Assembly (NCBI GenBank): GCA_030597435.1
Contig: JAUVRV010000185.1
Span: 1-6,064, forward strand
Source: Gemmatimonadales bacterium
GTDB lineage: Bacteria > Gemmatimonadota > Gemmatimonadetes > Gemmatimonadales > GWC2-71-9
Direction: 5' to 3'
Length of the DNA: 6,064 nt
Shown here in pieces: positions 1 to 6,064 of this stretch (its first letter is position 1; each line of letters begins with the position of its first letter). The notes under the pieces were generated by a model, which saw only the letters and a list, made by a program, of their open reading frames with translations, ran no database searches and was not told the origin of the DNA. A program made the translations under genes and the position numbers.

Positions 1-2
1 CC

Positions 3-1175
3 GCGCAGGCTCAGGAAGCCACGCCGGCGTTCTTGCCCAGCATCGGCGTGGACATGGGCTTCCTGCGGACAAACGATCCGGTCGCCGTGTTCGGACTCAA
101 GCTCAGGCAGTCCAACTTCCAAGCTGAGGACCTGGCGCTGGACGCGCTCAACAACCCGGACCCATACAACGGGTTCAACACGGTGGCTACCGTTGAGCTT
201 CCCATCTTCACCGCCGAGGGCATCTTTGGACATGCGGCCGCAAAGCGCGCCGCGTCTGCCAGGGAAGCAGCAACCACCAGAGCGGCTGGTGCTACGACTT
301 TCTTCGTCACCAGGGCCTATTGGGACGCTCAGCTTGCAGCGCGTCAGGTGGAGGCTCTAGAGTCGACACTGGAGGCTGCCCAAGGGCACGCGCGGCAAGC
401 CGAGGCCATGCAGCAACAGGGCCTGGTGACCAGTCTCGATGCACGTCTGGCTCGGGTTCACGCCGCTGGTACGGAGACGCAACTCCTGGCCGCACAAGCT
501 CAAGCAGAGAACGCTCTTTCGACCCTGCGCACATTACTAGCGCTACCCGATGGCACGCCAATCGCCTTGACCGACTCGCTCGTCGGATCCGGTAGCATGG
601 TATGCGATGCATCCGCAGCCGACTGCACCATCGACAACCGAGGCGATATCATGGCGCACCGGCTCGGTAGGGACGCAACATCCTCCGCGGTCAAGAGCGC
701 CTGGGGCAAGAACCTACCTGCCATCGCGGCCTTCGGCTCATACGGCTACTTCGGACAAACGAACTTCTTCGGTACGGGAAGCGGCAACTGGACCGTTGGC
801 ATCGGCCTGCAGTGGAAACTGTTCCGCGGTCTGGCCGGTGTAGGTGCCGTGAACAAAGCCAAGGCAGAGCAGCGCGTCGCAGAAGCTCGTCTCGAAGCCG
901 CCGAACGCGGGGCCCAACTCGAGATCACGAAAACACGGCGCCTACTGGCCGCCGCGACAAAACGGGTTGCCGTAGCAGCATTGGCCACCAATGAAGCACA
1001 AGCAGCACTCGAGCAGGCACGTCTGAGATACCAGACAGGCGCCGCACCCATTACCGAACTATTGGACGTACAGGTAGCCGCCACATCCGCGACCTTGAAT
1101 TTGCTCTCCGCTCGTCGCGATCTATTCCTCGCTCAGGCGGCGCTGGACTTCGCTTACGGAGTGAATGACAGATGA
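3..1175 (+). CDS. TolC-family outer-membrane efflux channel protein, 5' partial
   Basis: Outer-membrane factor of a tripartite pump: a trimeric barrel and periplasmic alpha-tunnel that carries substrate from the adaptor-permease complex out of the cell. The frame is open from position 3 with no stop, giving 390 codons in the window. The signal peptide and roughly the first 50 residues of a usual 420-450 residue protein are missing. Two OEP repeats are visible, at about residues 12-190 and 212-388 counted from position 3. The first has the FLRTNDPVAVFG and ALDALNNPDP stretches common in this family. The second has the strand region around GSYGYFG, a long Ala/Glu-rich helix and the closing ARLRYQTGAAPITELLDVQ motif. 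C201 and C208 lie in the linker between the repeats and could form a disulfide. The TTG at 33 and ATG at 54 are internal codons, because family homology runs upstream of both. The stop overlaps the adaptor start (ATGA at 1172-1175). Family assignment is secure; the substrate is unknown. Confidence 0.93.
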   Translation, partial: AQAQEATPAFLPSIGVDMGFLRTNDPVAVFGLKLRQSNFQAEDLALDALNNPDPYNGFNTVATVELPIFTAEGIFGHAAAKRAASAREAATTRAAGATTFFVTRAYWDAQLAARQVEALESTLEAAQGHARQAEAMQQQGLVTSLDARLARVHAAGTETQLLAAQAQAENALSTLRTLLALPDGTPIALTDSLVGSGSMVCDASAADCTIDNRGDIMAHRLGRDATSSAVKSAWGKNLPAIAAFGSYGYFGQTNFFGTGSGNWTVGIGLQWKLFRGLAGVGAVNKAKAEQRVAEARLEAAERGAQLEITKTRRLLAAATKRVAVAALATNEAQAALEQARLRYQTGAAPITELLDVQVAATSATLNLLSARRDLFLAQAALDFAYGVNDR

Positions 1176-2197
1176 TCAAGCAACTCTCTCTCTCCCTGGT
1201 GGCGCTCGGAGCAGCCGCATGCGGACATGAGTCCTCCGAACCAGCAGTGCGCATCGAGACGTCGGCCAACACGATCACCATCAATGCCGAACAGCTCACA
1301 GACGTCATGCCGGTGGAAGGAACCGTGCACGCAGAGCGACACGCCACACTCTCAACCAGGATGATGGCCCGCGTCATCTCGATTCCGGTCGAGGTCGGAG
1401 ATCAAGTACGTGAAGGCCAGACTCTGATTCGCTTGGGCACCGACGACATCGCGGCAAACCGCGCCAAGGCCGACGCCGCCGTGAGGGTCGCCAGCGCAGC
1501 ACGCGATGAAGCAACACGTCAGGTGGCGCGGATGGACACGCTGTATGCCATGGACGTTGTGCCCCTGGTGCAGCGCGACGGAGCACACCTGGCATTCACA
1601 CAGGCCGAGTCACAGTTGGCCATGGCGCAGGCAACGCTTGCAGAGGTCGAGGCAGCAAGCAGATATGCGACCATCAGAGCACCCTTCACCGGCGCAATTG
1701 TCGCCCGCAGCATCAACCAGGGAGATCTTGCCACACCGGGAATGCCGCTCATGGTGATTGAGGCAACCGGTCCACGTGAGGCCGTGATCTCCGTTCCCGC
1801 CGACCTTGCCGGGTTCATCGCGGTGGGCTCGTTTGTTACGGTCAACGCCGGCAGCGGATTGACGGCTGCCGCGGAAGTGAAGGCGGTTGCGTCGGGGGCC
1901 GATCCGATGACCCGTACAGTACAAGTACGCGCCAGCCTCCCAGCGAATTGGCCTACCGGCGTAGCAGTGACCGCACTGGTGCCCACTGGTACACGCCTAG
2001 GTGTAGCGATCCCCGAACGCTCTGTCGTACGTCGCGGTCAGCTCACTGGAGTACGGGTTGTCACCGATGAGGGTGTCTTGATACGCTGGGTCCGCCTCGG
2101 CCGCACTGTCGCACCCACAATGACCGGTGACGACACGATCGAGCCCCGTGTGGAAGTACTGAGCGGTCTCGAGCCGGGTGAGAGGATCGTTCCATGA
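1172..2197 (+). CDS. RND efflux periplasmic adaptor subunit (HlyD/MFP family), probable lipoprotein
   Basis: Periplasmic adaptor that joins the RND permease to the TolC-like channel. At 341 residues it is slightly short for the family. The N-terminus is a lipoprotein-type signal: a hydrophobic stretch at 5-16 followed by AAAC, with C17 as the likely acylated residue. Domain order: first lipoyl half at about 47-88 (TLSTRMMARV, then VEVGDQVREGQTL), an alpha-helical hairpin at about 93-164, second lipoyl half at about 165-198 (IRAPFTGAIVARSINQGD), a beta-barrel at about 200-272, then part of a membrane-proximal domain. The hairpin is short and its turn (around 120-135) only loosely matches the RLxxL...S channel-binding motif. 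The protein ends at GLEPGERIVP, where many relatives carry another short strand. The start at 1172 is supported by a GGAG at 1158-1161, the lipobox position and the ATGA overlap with the channel gene. The stop overlaps the permease ATG (2194-2197). Confidence 0.93.
   Translation: MIKQLSLSLVALGAAACGHESSEPAVRIETSANTITINAEQLTDVMPVEGTVHAERHATLSTRMMARVISIPVEVGDQVREGQTLIRLGTDDIAANRAKADAAVRVASAARDEATRQVARMDTLYAMDVVPLVQRDGAHLAFTQAESQLAMAQATLAEVEAASRYATIRAPFTGAIVARSINQGDLATPGMPLMVIEATGPREAVISVPADLAGFIAVGSFVTVNAGSGLTAAAEVKAVASGADPMTRTVQVRASLPANWPTGVAVTALVPTGTRLGVAIPERSVVRRGQLTGVRVVTDEGVLIRWVRLGRTVAPTMTGDDTIEPRVEVLSGLEPGERIVP
2181..2186 (+). promoter_or_regulatory. Ribosome binding site for the RND permease gene
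   Basis: AGAGGA lies 7 bases before the ATG at 2194, inside the last codons of the adaptor gene. It fixes the permease start and shows that the overlap start can recruit ribosomes itself as well as by coupling. Confidence 0.6.
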
Positions 2198-5100
2198 AAA
2201 CCGGATTTTCTGGCGCGGTAGCACAGCGCTTCCTCAACTCCAAACTCACGCCGCTTCTGATCGGCGCCTCGCTCGCTGCCGGTATCGGTGGATTGCTCAC
2301 TACGCCGCGTGAGGAGGAACCACAGATCAAGGTGCCCATGATCGACGTGGCAGTCGGTCTACCCGGAGCCACCCCTGTTGAAGTCGAGCATCGCATCGTC
2401 GAGCCACTCGAACGCGCGATCTGGGAGATCCCGGCCGTTGAGTACGTATACAGCGCAGCCCAAACAGACGGCGCTTTGATCACGGCTCGGTACAAAGTTG
2501 GCACCGACCCCGACATCGCTCTTGCGAGATTGTACGGTAAGCTGTATGCCAACGCCGACAAGTCACCTCCTGGCGCAACGCCGCCGCTGGTGACCCTCCA
2601 CGGAATAAACGAGGTACCGATCTTCACACTCACTCTGTCCGGTGGATCTGACGCGGGTGATGGCTACCTCTTGCGCCAGCAGGCTGCGGAACTCGCCAAC
2701 GAATTGAAGCGCATCCCCAATGTTGCAGAGACCTGGGTGATCGGTGGCGCTCCGCGCGAGGTATCGGTCACTCTCGATCCACAGGCGTTGGCGGCCCGGG
2801 GCCTCTCGGCAGGAGTGGTGTTTCACGTTCTGAACATCAACAACGCCGAGTTGCCCGCAGGAAACATCCTGAGCGGGAATCGCACGGTCCCTGTCCGTGT
2901 CGGTCATCTGCTACGCGACGTGGAACAGGTACGCAACGTCGTGATCGACGTCGTGAACGACAAGCCCATCTTGCTGCGTGACGTGGCCGACGTGAGGGAC
3001 GGCCCTGCCGAACCCGACAGCTACGTCAGCTTCCTTCCGGGCGGCGGGACCGGTGTAGACTTCGAACCAGCAGTGACTATTGCCATTGCAAAGCGTGAAG
3101 GAACCAATGCTGCCACTATCGCTCACCACGTCACAGAGCGAGTCGAGGAATTGCGTGGTCGCGTTGTGTCTGAGGACGTCCGGGTCACAATCACCCGTGA
3201 CTATGGCGAGACCGCTACTGAGAAATCACAGGAGCTGCTGTTTCACATCTTCATCGCGACGGTCGGCGTCGTGATCCTCGTGTGGCTCACGTTGGGTTGG
3301 CGCGAGTCAGTCGTGGTGATGGTGGCCGTTCCGGTAACGCTCGCACTCACACTCATGGTATACCGACTTTACGGTTACACACTGAACCGTATCACGCTGT
3401 TCGCGTTGGTGTTTGCCATAGGGATTCTGGTCGACGATGCAATTGTCGTGGTGGAGAACATTGCACGACATTTGGGCTTCGGTCGCCGCAGCGCCGACGA
3501 AGCTGCCATTCTAGCGGTAGATGAGGTCGGCAATCCGACAATCCTGGCAACATTCACCGTAATCGCGGCAATACTCCCCATGGCCTTCGTGTCTGGCCTC
3601 ATGGGTCCGTACATGAGACCGATACCGGTGGGTGCATCAGTCGCCATGCTGTTCTCGCTGGCTGTGGCCTTCATCGTCACGCCCTATCTAGCCGTGCGAC
3701 TCGTCAAAGCACACAAGCCCAAGGAGGAGGAAGCAGGCTCCGGGACCGGCACCACTGGTGAGACGCTGCCGACAGGGAAACTTGCGAACTGGTATCGTCG
3801 CCTACTAGAAGGGCTCTTGAGTAACACGCGCAAGCGCATGCTGACGTACGTCGGAATGGTCGCACTGCTCCTGTTGTCTATGCTGCTCATCCCGACCAAG
3901 TTGGTGACCGTAAAGATGTTGCCATTTGACAACAAGAGCGAGTTCCAGGTCATCGTCGACATGCCCGAGGGAACCTCGCTAGAGCGGACGTCAGAAGTAG
4001 CTCAGGCCATCGCTTTGACAGTTGCACGCGACGAGGCAGTACATGACGTGCAGACCTATGCGGGTGTCGCGGCGCCGTTCAACTTCAATGGCCTGGTGCG
4101 CCATTACTTTCTGCGGAGCGGTCCTACTGTTGCGGACGTGCAAGTCAACCTGCAACCGAAACATCGTCGGTCTGAGCAGAGTCACGACATCGCGCTCAGG
4201 CTACGGCCTGCAATCGATTCAGTTGCACGTCAGCATGGCGCTTCTCTCAAGGTTGCTGAGATTCCACCGGGCCCACCCGTGTACTCGACCCTGGTCGCAG
4301 AAATCTATGGACCTGACTACGAGGCCCAGGTCGAGGCAGCACGCAAAGTGCGGGATGTTTTCCTGGCAACTGACGGAGTGGTCGACGTCGACTGGTCAGT
4401 GACAGCACCACACGCGGAATTGCATGCGGCCGTGAGTCAGGCTGAAGCCACACGTGCCGGTACCAATCCTCGAGCAATCGCGCAGACCATTGCCGCTGCA
4501 ATGGGTGGGGCAACAGTCGGCATGTTGCACGACGATGAGGCTGCCGAGGCCGTGGCAATCAGAGTTCAGTTAGCTGATTCGACAACCGGTTCGGTCGGTG
4601 ACTTGGCCAGCCTTCCGATCGCGACACCACGCGGTGCCCGGCAACTCGGTACCCTGGCTTTGATCGACAGCGTACCGGCGCCGACCACGATCTTCCACAA
4701 GAACCTGAAGCCGGTGGTTTACGTTACCGCAGATGTTGCAGGAACCCTCGAGAGCCCTGCCTATGCGATGCTCGACATGGCAGATCCTCTGAACGAGATC
4801 GATGGTGATTTCGAGGTAATGTGGGCAGGCGACCCGACGCTCACCGAAGAGACGTTCATGGTGTGGGACGGTGAGTGGGACATCACACTGGACGTCTTCC
4901 GTGACTTGGGTATCGCATTCGCCGCGGTGCTCATCCTGATCTACGTGTTGGTCGTCGCGTGGTTCCAGTCCTTCACAATCCCACTCGTGATCATGGCACC
5001 TATCCCACTCACGCTTGTCGGGATCCTGCCGGCTCACGCAATGACAGGTGCCTTTTTCACGGCCACCTCGATGATCGGGATGATAGCACTTGCTGGCATC

Positions 5101-5367
5101 ATTGTCCGCAACTCGATCCTCTTAGTCGATTTTATCAAGCTAGGGTTGGAACGCGGTCAGCCGCTACATGACGCCGTCGTAGGATCGGGACTCATCCGCG
5201 CTCGACCGATCATACTGACCGCAGCCGCTGTCGTGATCGGAGGTTTTGTGATGGTGCGAGACCCGATCTTCCAGGGTCTTGGCATGGCCCTCATAGGTGG
5301 TGCAATCGTGGCCACCGCATTGACACTCGTTGCTATTCCACTCCTTTACTACGAGATGCACCGATGA
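2194..5367 (+). CDS. RND-superfamily efflux permease (AcrB/COG0841-like), inner membrane
   Basis: Proton-driven inner-membrane pump of the tripartite system, full length at 1057 residues. The sequence has the RND layout. TM1 is at about 19-36, followed by a large periplasmic porter domain (about 40-345), TM2-TM6 (about 347-503) and a charged, Gly/Thr-rich cytoplasmic linker (505-530). TM7 is at about 549-567, followed by a second porter domain (570-900) and TM8-TM12 (about 903-1053). The TPREEEPQI stretch at 37-45 and DPIFQGLG at 1023-1030 recall a large AcrB-related subgroup distinct from AcrB itself. TM4 reads GILVDDAIVVVEN, so the AcrB D407/D408 pair is kept as D414/D415. In TM10 the position of AcrB K940 appears to be R972 (IVRNSILLVDF). 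T1009 in RPIILTA matches AcrB T978. The Asp pair argues against the CusA/CzcA metal-pump pattern and favours an organic-compound pump, but the substrate is not readable. The gene overlaps its neighbours by ATGA at both ends. Confidence 0.95.
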   Translation: MKTGFSGAVAQRFLNSKLTPLLIGASLAAGIGGLLTTPREEEPQIKVPMIDVAVGLPGATPVEVEHRIVEPLERAIWEIPAVEYVYSAAQTDGALITARYKVGTDPDIALARLYGKLYANADKSPPGATPPLVTLHGINEVPIFTLTLSGGSDAGDGYLLRQQAAELANELKRIPNVAETWVIGGAPREVSVTLDPQALAARGLSAGVVFHVLNINNAELPAGNILSGNRTVPVRVGHLLRDVEQVRNVVIDVVNDKPILLRDVADVRDGPAEPDSYVSFLPGGGTGVDFEPAVTIAIAKREGTNAATIAHHVTERVEELRGRVVSEDVRVTITRDYGETATEKSQELLFHIFIATVGVVILVWLTLGWRESVVVMVAVPVTLALTLMVYRLYGYTLNRITLFALVFAIGILVDDAIVVVENIARHLGFGRRSADEAAILAVDEVGNPTILATFTVIAAILPMAFVSGLMGPYMRPIPVGASVAMLFSLAVAFIVTPYLAVRLVKAHKPKEEEAGSGTGTTGETLPTGKLANWYRRLLEGLLSNTRKRMLTYVGMVALLLLSMLLIPTKLVTVKMLPFDNKSEFQVIVDMPEGTSLERTSEVAQAIALTVARDEAVHDVQTYAGVAAPFNFNGLVRHYFLRSGPTVADVQVNLQPKHRRSEQSHDIALRLRPAIDSVARQHGASLKVAEIPPGPPVYSTLVAEIYGPDYEAQVEAARKVRDVFLATDGVVDVDWSVTAPHAELHAAVSQAEATRAGTNPRAIAQTIAAAMGGATVGMLHDDEAAEAVAIRVQLADSTTGSVGDLASLPIATPRGARQLGTLALIDSVPAPTTIFHKNLKPVVYVTADVAGTLESPAYAMLDMADPLNEIDGDFEVMWAGDPTLTEETFMVWDGEWDITLDVFRDLGIAFAAVLILIYVLVVAWFQSFTIPLVIMAPIPLTLVGILPAHAMTGAFFTATSMIGMIALAGIIVRNSILLVDFIKLGLERGQPLHDAVVGSGLIRARPIILTAAAVVIGGFVMVRDPIFQGLGMALIGGAIVATALTLVAIPLLYYEMHR

Positions 5368-5654
5368 AACTGGTAATGATGATCGCAGACACGGCATACG
5401 CGACTGCAGTAGAACAACTGCTCGAAGAGTGCGGCGTACCCGGCTTTACCGAGATACCCAGCGTGCTCGGCAGAGGAGCGACAGGGAAGAAGTTCGGCAG
5501 TCGTGCGTTCCCGGGGTCGAGCACCATGTACCTCGCCGCACTGGACGAGCATTGCATGGCACCGCTTCAGGAGAAACTGAAAGCTCTCCGTGACACTCAC
5601 GGCCCTGAAGGGGGCCTCAAGGCTTACACCATGAACACAGAGGAACTGTTATGA
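5364..5654 (+). CDS. PII-like transporter-associated protein (PG0541-family type)
   Basis: A 96-residue soluble protein with no signal peptide, so probably cytoplasmic. Its pattern fits a ferredoxin-like/PII-like fold: strand 2-8 (KLVMMIA), helix 11-23, strand 27-35, a Gly/Lys/Arg-rich loop 36-53 with VLGRG at 34-38 and SRAFPGSS at 46-53, strand 54-60, helix 62-77 and strand 85-90. The GFTE...VLGRG run resembles the GMT...G.GR run before the T-loop of PII proteins, and the whole matches my recollection of the group annotated as PG0541 family transporter-associated protein. The role is inferred only: a small regulator or sensor acting on the pump next to it. The ATG at 5364 overlaps the permease stop (ATGA). 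No good ribosome binding site precedes it, so its translation probably depends on ribosomes finishing the permease. The assignment rests on recognition and could be wrong at the level of the named family. Confidence 0.75.
   Translation: MKLVMMIADTAYATAVEQLLEECGVPGFTEIPSVLGRGATGKKFGSRAFPGSSTMYLAALDEHCMAPLQEKLKALRDTHGPEGGLKAYTMNTEELL
5639..5644 (+). promoter_or_regulatory. Ribosome binding site for the DUF2892 gene
   Basis: AGAGGA lies 6 bases before the ATG at 5651. This favours 5651 over the second in-frame ATG at 5657 (MKM start). Confidence 0.6.
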
Positions 5655-5851
5655 AGATGCACTACCTGGTCCGCGGCATCGCGGGGTTGTTTATCCTGCT
5701 CTCGCTTGCGCTGGGCACTTGGGTCAGCCCGTACTGGTATCTGTTTACTGCCTTCGTAGGGCTCAATCTACTGCAGTCCAGTATCACGAAGTGGTGCTTG
5801 ATGGAGAATATTCTCGCAAGGTTAGGAGTGGCACAAAAGCAGACGAGCTAG
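5651..5851 (+). CDS. Small two-helix inner-membrane protein, DUF2892/YgaP_TM type
   Basis: A 66-residue protein with two hydrophobic segments, about 6-23 (LVRGIAGLFILLSLALG) and 28-42 (PYWYLFTAFVGLNLL), joined by a tight VSP turn. A short amphipathic tail follows (ENILARLGV). The order RGIAGLF, SPYW, FVGLNLLQS, then a Cys at 49 and ENILARLG matches the DUF2892 pattern, in which the second helix is usually followed by a phrase like GFCPLEKIL. Here that phrase has become KWCLMENIL: the Cys is kept and the Pro is lost. The same domain forms the membrane part of the rhodanese YgaP, but there is no rhodanese domain here. Its function in efflux operons is not established; a permease accessory or stabilising subunit is an inference. 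It overlaps the PII-like gene by ATGA and is the last gene of the operon. Confidence 0.82.
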   Translation: MKMHYLVRGIAGLFILLSLALGTWVSPYWYLFTAFVGLNLLQSSITKWCLMENILARLGVAQKQTS

Positions 5852-5873
5852 GCACGACTTACCGTACGTCGCA

Positions 5874-5896
5874 CATCGTGCATCGTGCATCGTGCA
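5874..5896 (+). repeat. Short tandem repeat, 7-base unit CATCGTG, three copies plus a partial
   Basis: Three exact copies of CATCGTG (5874-5880, 5881-5887, 5888-5894) are followed by CA. The array sits just past the end of the operon. An inverted match to part of the unit (GCACGA, 5852-5857) lies upstream and another (TTGCACG, 5929-5935) downstream, so the array can pair in either direction. Confidence 0.85.
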
Positions 5897-5935
5897 AAGT
5901 AGCGGCGGAGGTCGCAGCACTATGCACCTTGCACG
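5884..5935. terminator. Possible hairpin terminator between convergent genes (weak)
   Basis: CGTGCA (5884-5889) pairs with TGCACG (5930-5935), and GTGCA (5892-5896) pairs inside it with TGCAC (5923-5927), across a 2x2 mismatch. An alternative fold pairs CGTGCAAAGT (5891-5900) with ACCTTGCACG (5926-5935) with one mismatch. The position between convergent stop codons fits a bidirectional terminator. There is no T-run after the stem on either strand and the loop is long (26 bases), so this is not a classical intrinsic terminator. Confidence 0.3.
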
Positions 5936-5944
5936 TTGTACTAC

Positions 5945-6064
5945 TCAGTCCGTTCCCACTCCTTCCTTGACTAACCGATAGATCAACACCGCAGCTCGCT
6001 TGGTGACGACGGAGATCGATCTCAGATCCACTTCCTCGTCCGGTGTGTGTCCTCCCGCACCGAA
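5945..6064 (-). CDS. C-terminal end of an M20-family metallopeptidase, partial
   Basis: The - strand frame from 6064 is open for 39 codons to a TGA at 5947-5945. The peptide begins FGAGGHTPDEEVDLRSI and continues with TKRAAVLIYRL. This closely resembles the extreme C-terminus of M20/M25/M40 metallo-hydrolases (carboxypeptidase G2 / ArgE-DapE type), where a His in a GxHxxxEyvdl context is the last ligand of the two-metal site. Here that His is at 6047-6049. Most of the protein, including the other metal ligands and the start, lies outside the window, so substrate and localisation cannot be given. It is convergent with the efflux operon and unlikely to be co-expressed with it. Confidence is good for the family and limited by the short length. 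Confidence 0.75.
   Translation of the reverse strand, partial: FGAGGHTPDEEVDLRSISVVTKRAAVLIYRLVKEGVGTD

Noticed and set aside
33..56. TTG at 33 or ATG at 54 as the start of the channel protein
   Set aside because: The frame is open to the window edge, and the family-like FLPSIGVDMGFLRTNDPVAVFG stretch runs through both codons. Starting there would also leave no signal peptide for an outer-membrane protein.
2061..2633. 190-codon open frame on the - strand across the adaptor-permease junction
   Set aside because: It lies antisense to two well-supported genes, has no recognisable family pattern and reads like low-complexity shadow translation.
4570..5037. 155-codon open frame on the - strand within the permease gene
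   Set aside because: It is antisense to the conserved second porter domain and TM8-TM9; its His/Asp/Arg-rich composition is typical of a shadow frame.
2194..5367. Assignment of the permease to heavy-metal pumps (CusA/CzcA)
   Set aside because: TM4 has the Asp-Asp pair of the drug/organic group and TM10 lacks the acidic residue at the position expected for CusA-type pumps. The substrate is left open.
5863..5868. CGTACG palindrome as an operator site
   Set aside because: A 6-base palindrome after the last gene of an operon, with no promoter elements nearby, is expected by chance.
5719..5970. 83-codon + strand frame overlapping the DUF2892 gene and running into the intergenic gap
   Set aside because: It is in a different frame from the convincing DUF2892 protein, has no family resemblance and reads through the tandem repeat.

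Overview
This is a stretch of chromosome-like DNA from a Gram-negative (diderm) bacterium. The envelope type follows from a TolC-type outer-membrane channel, a lipoprotein-like periplasmic adaptor and an RND pump encoded together. Base composition looks moderately GC-rich by eye. The phylum cannot be fixed from the sequence. No tRNA, rRNA, CRISPR array, insertion sequence, attachment site or origin was seen.

Layout: positions 3-5851 hold five genes on the + strand that read as one operon. In order they are a TolC-family outer-membrane factor (5' end cut by the window edge), an RND periplasmic adaptor, an RND inner-membrane permease of 1057 residues, a 96-residue PII-like transporter-associated protein and a 66-residue two-helix membrane protein (DUF2892/YgaP_TM type). 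All four gene junctions are the same 4-base ATGA overlap, so translation is probably coupled from the first gene to the last. The promoter and any regulator lie upstream of the window.

Positions 5852-5944 are a 93-base intergenic gap with three tandem copies of a 7-base unit, plus inverted copies of part of it on both sides that can fold into imperfect hairpins. Positions 5945-6064 on the - strand carry the last 39 codons of an M20-type metallopeptidase, convergent with the operon.

How the genes work together: permease, adaptor and outer-membrane channel would form a tripartite proton-driven efflux machine spanning both membranes. The two small genes are not core parts of classical AcrAB-TolC or CusCBA pumps, and their tight coupling to the permease suggests accessory or regulatory roles. 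From memory, the order channel-adaptor-permease-PII-like protein resembles the xepCAB-PG0541 locus of Porphyromonas gingivalis, so the core arrangement is known. The function of the two small partners is the least understood part of the window. The substrate cannot be told from the sequence.
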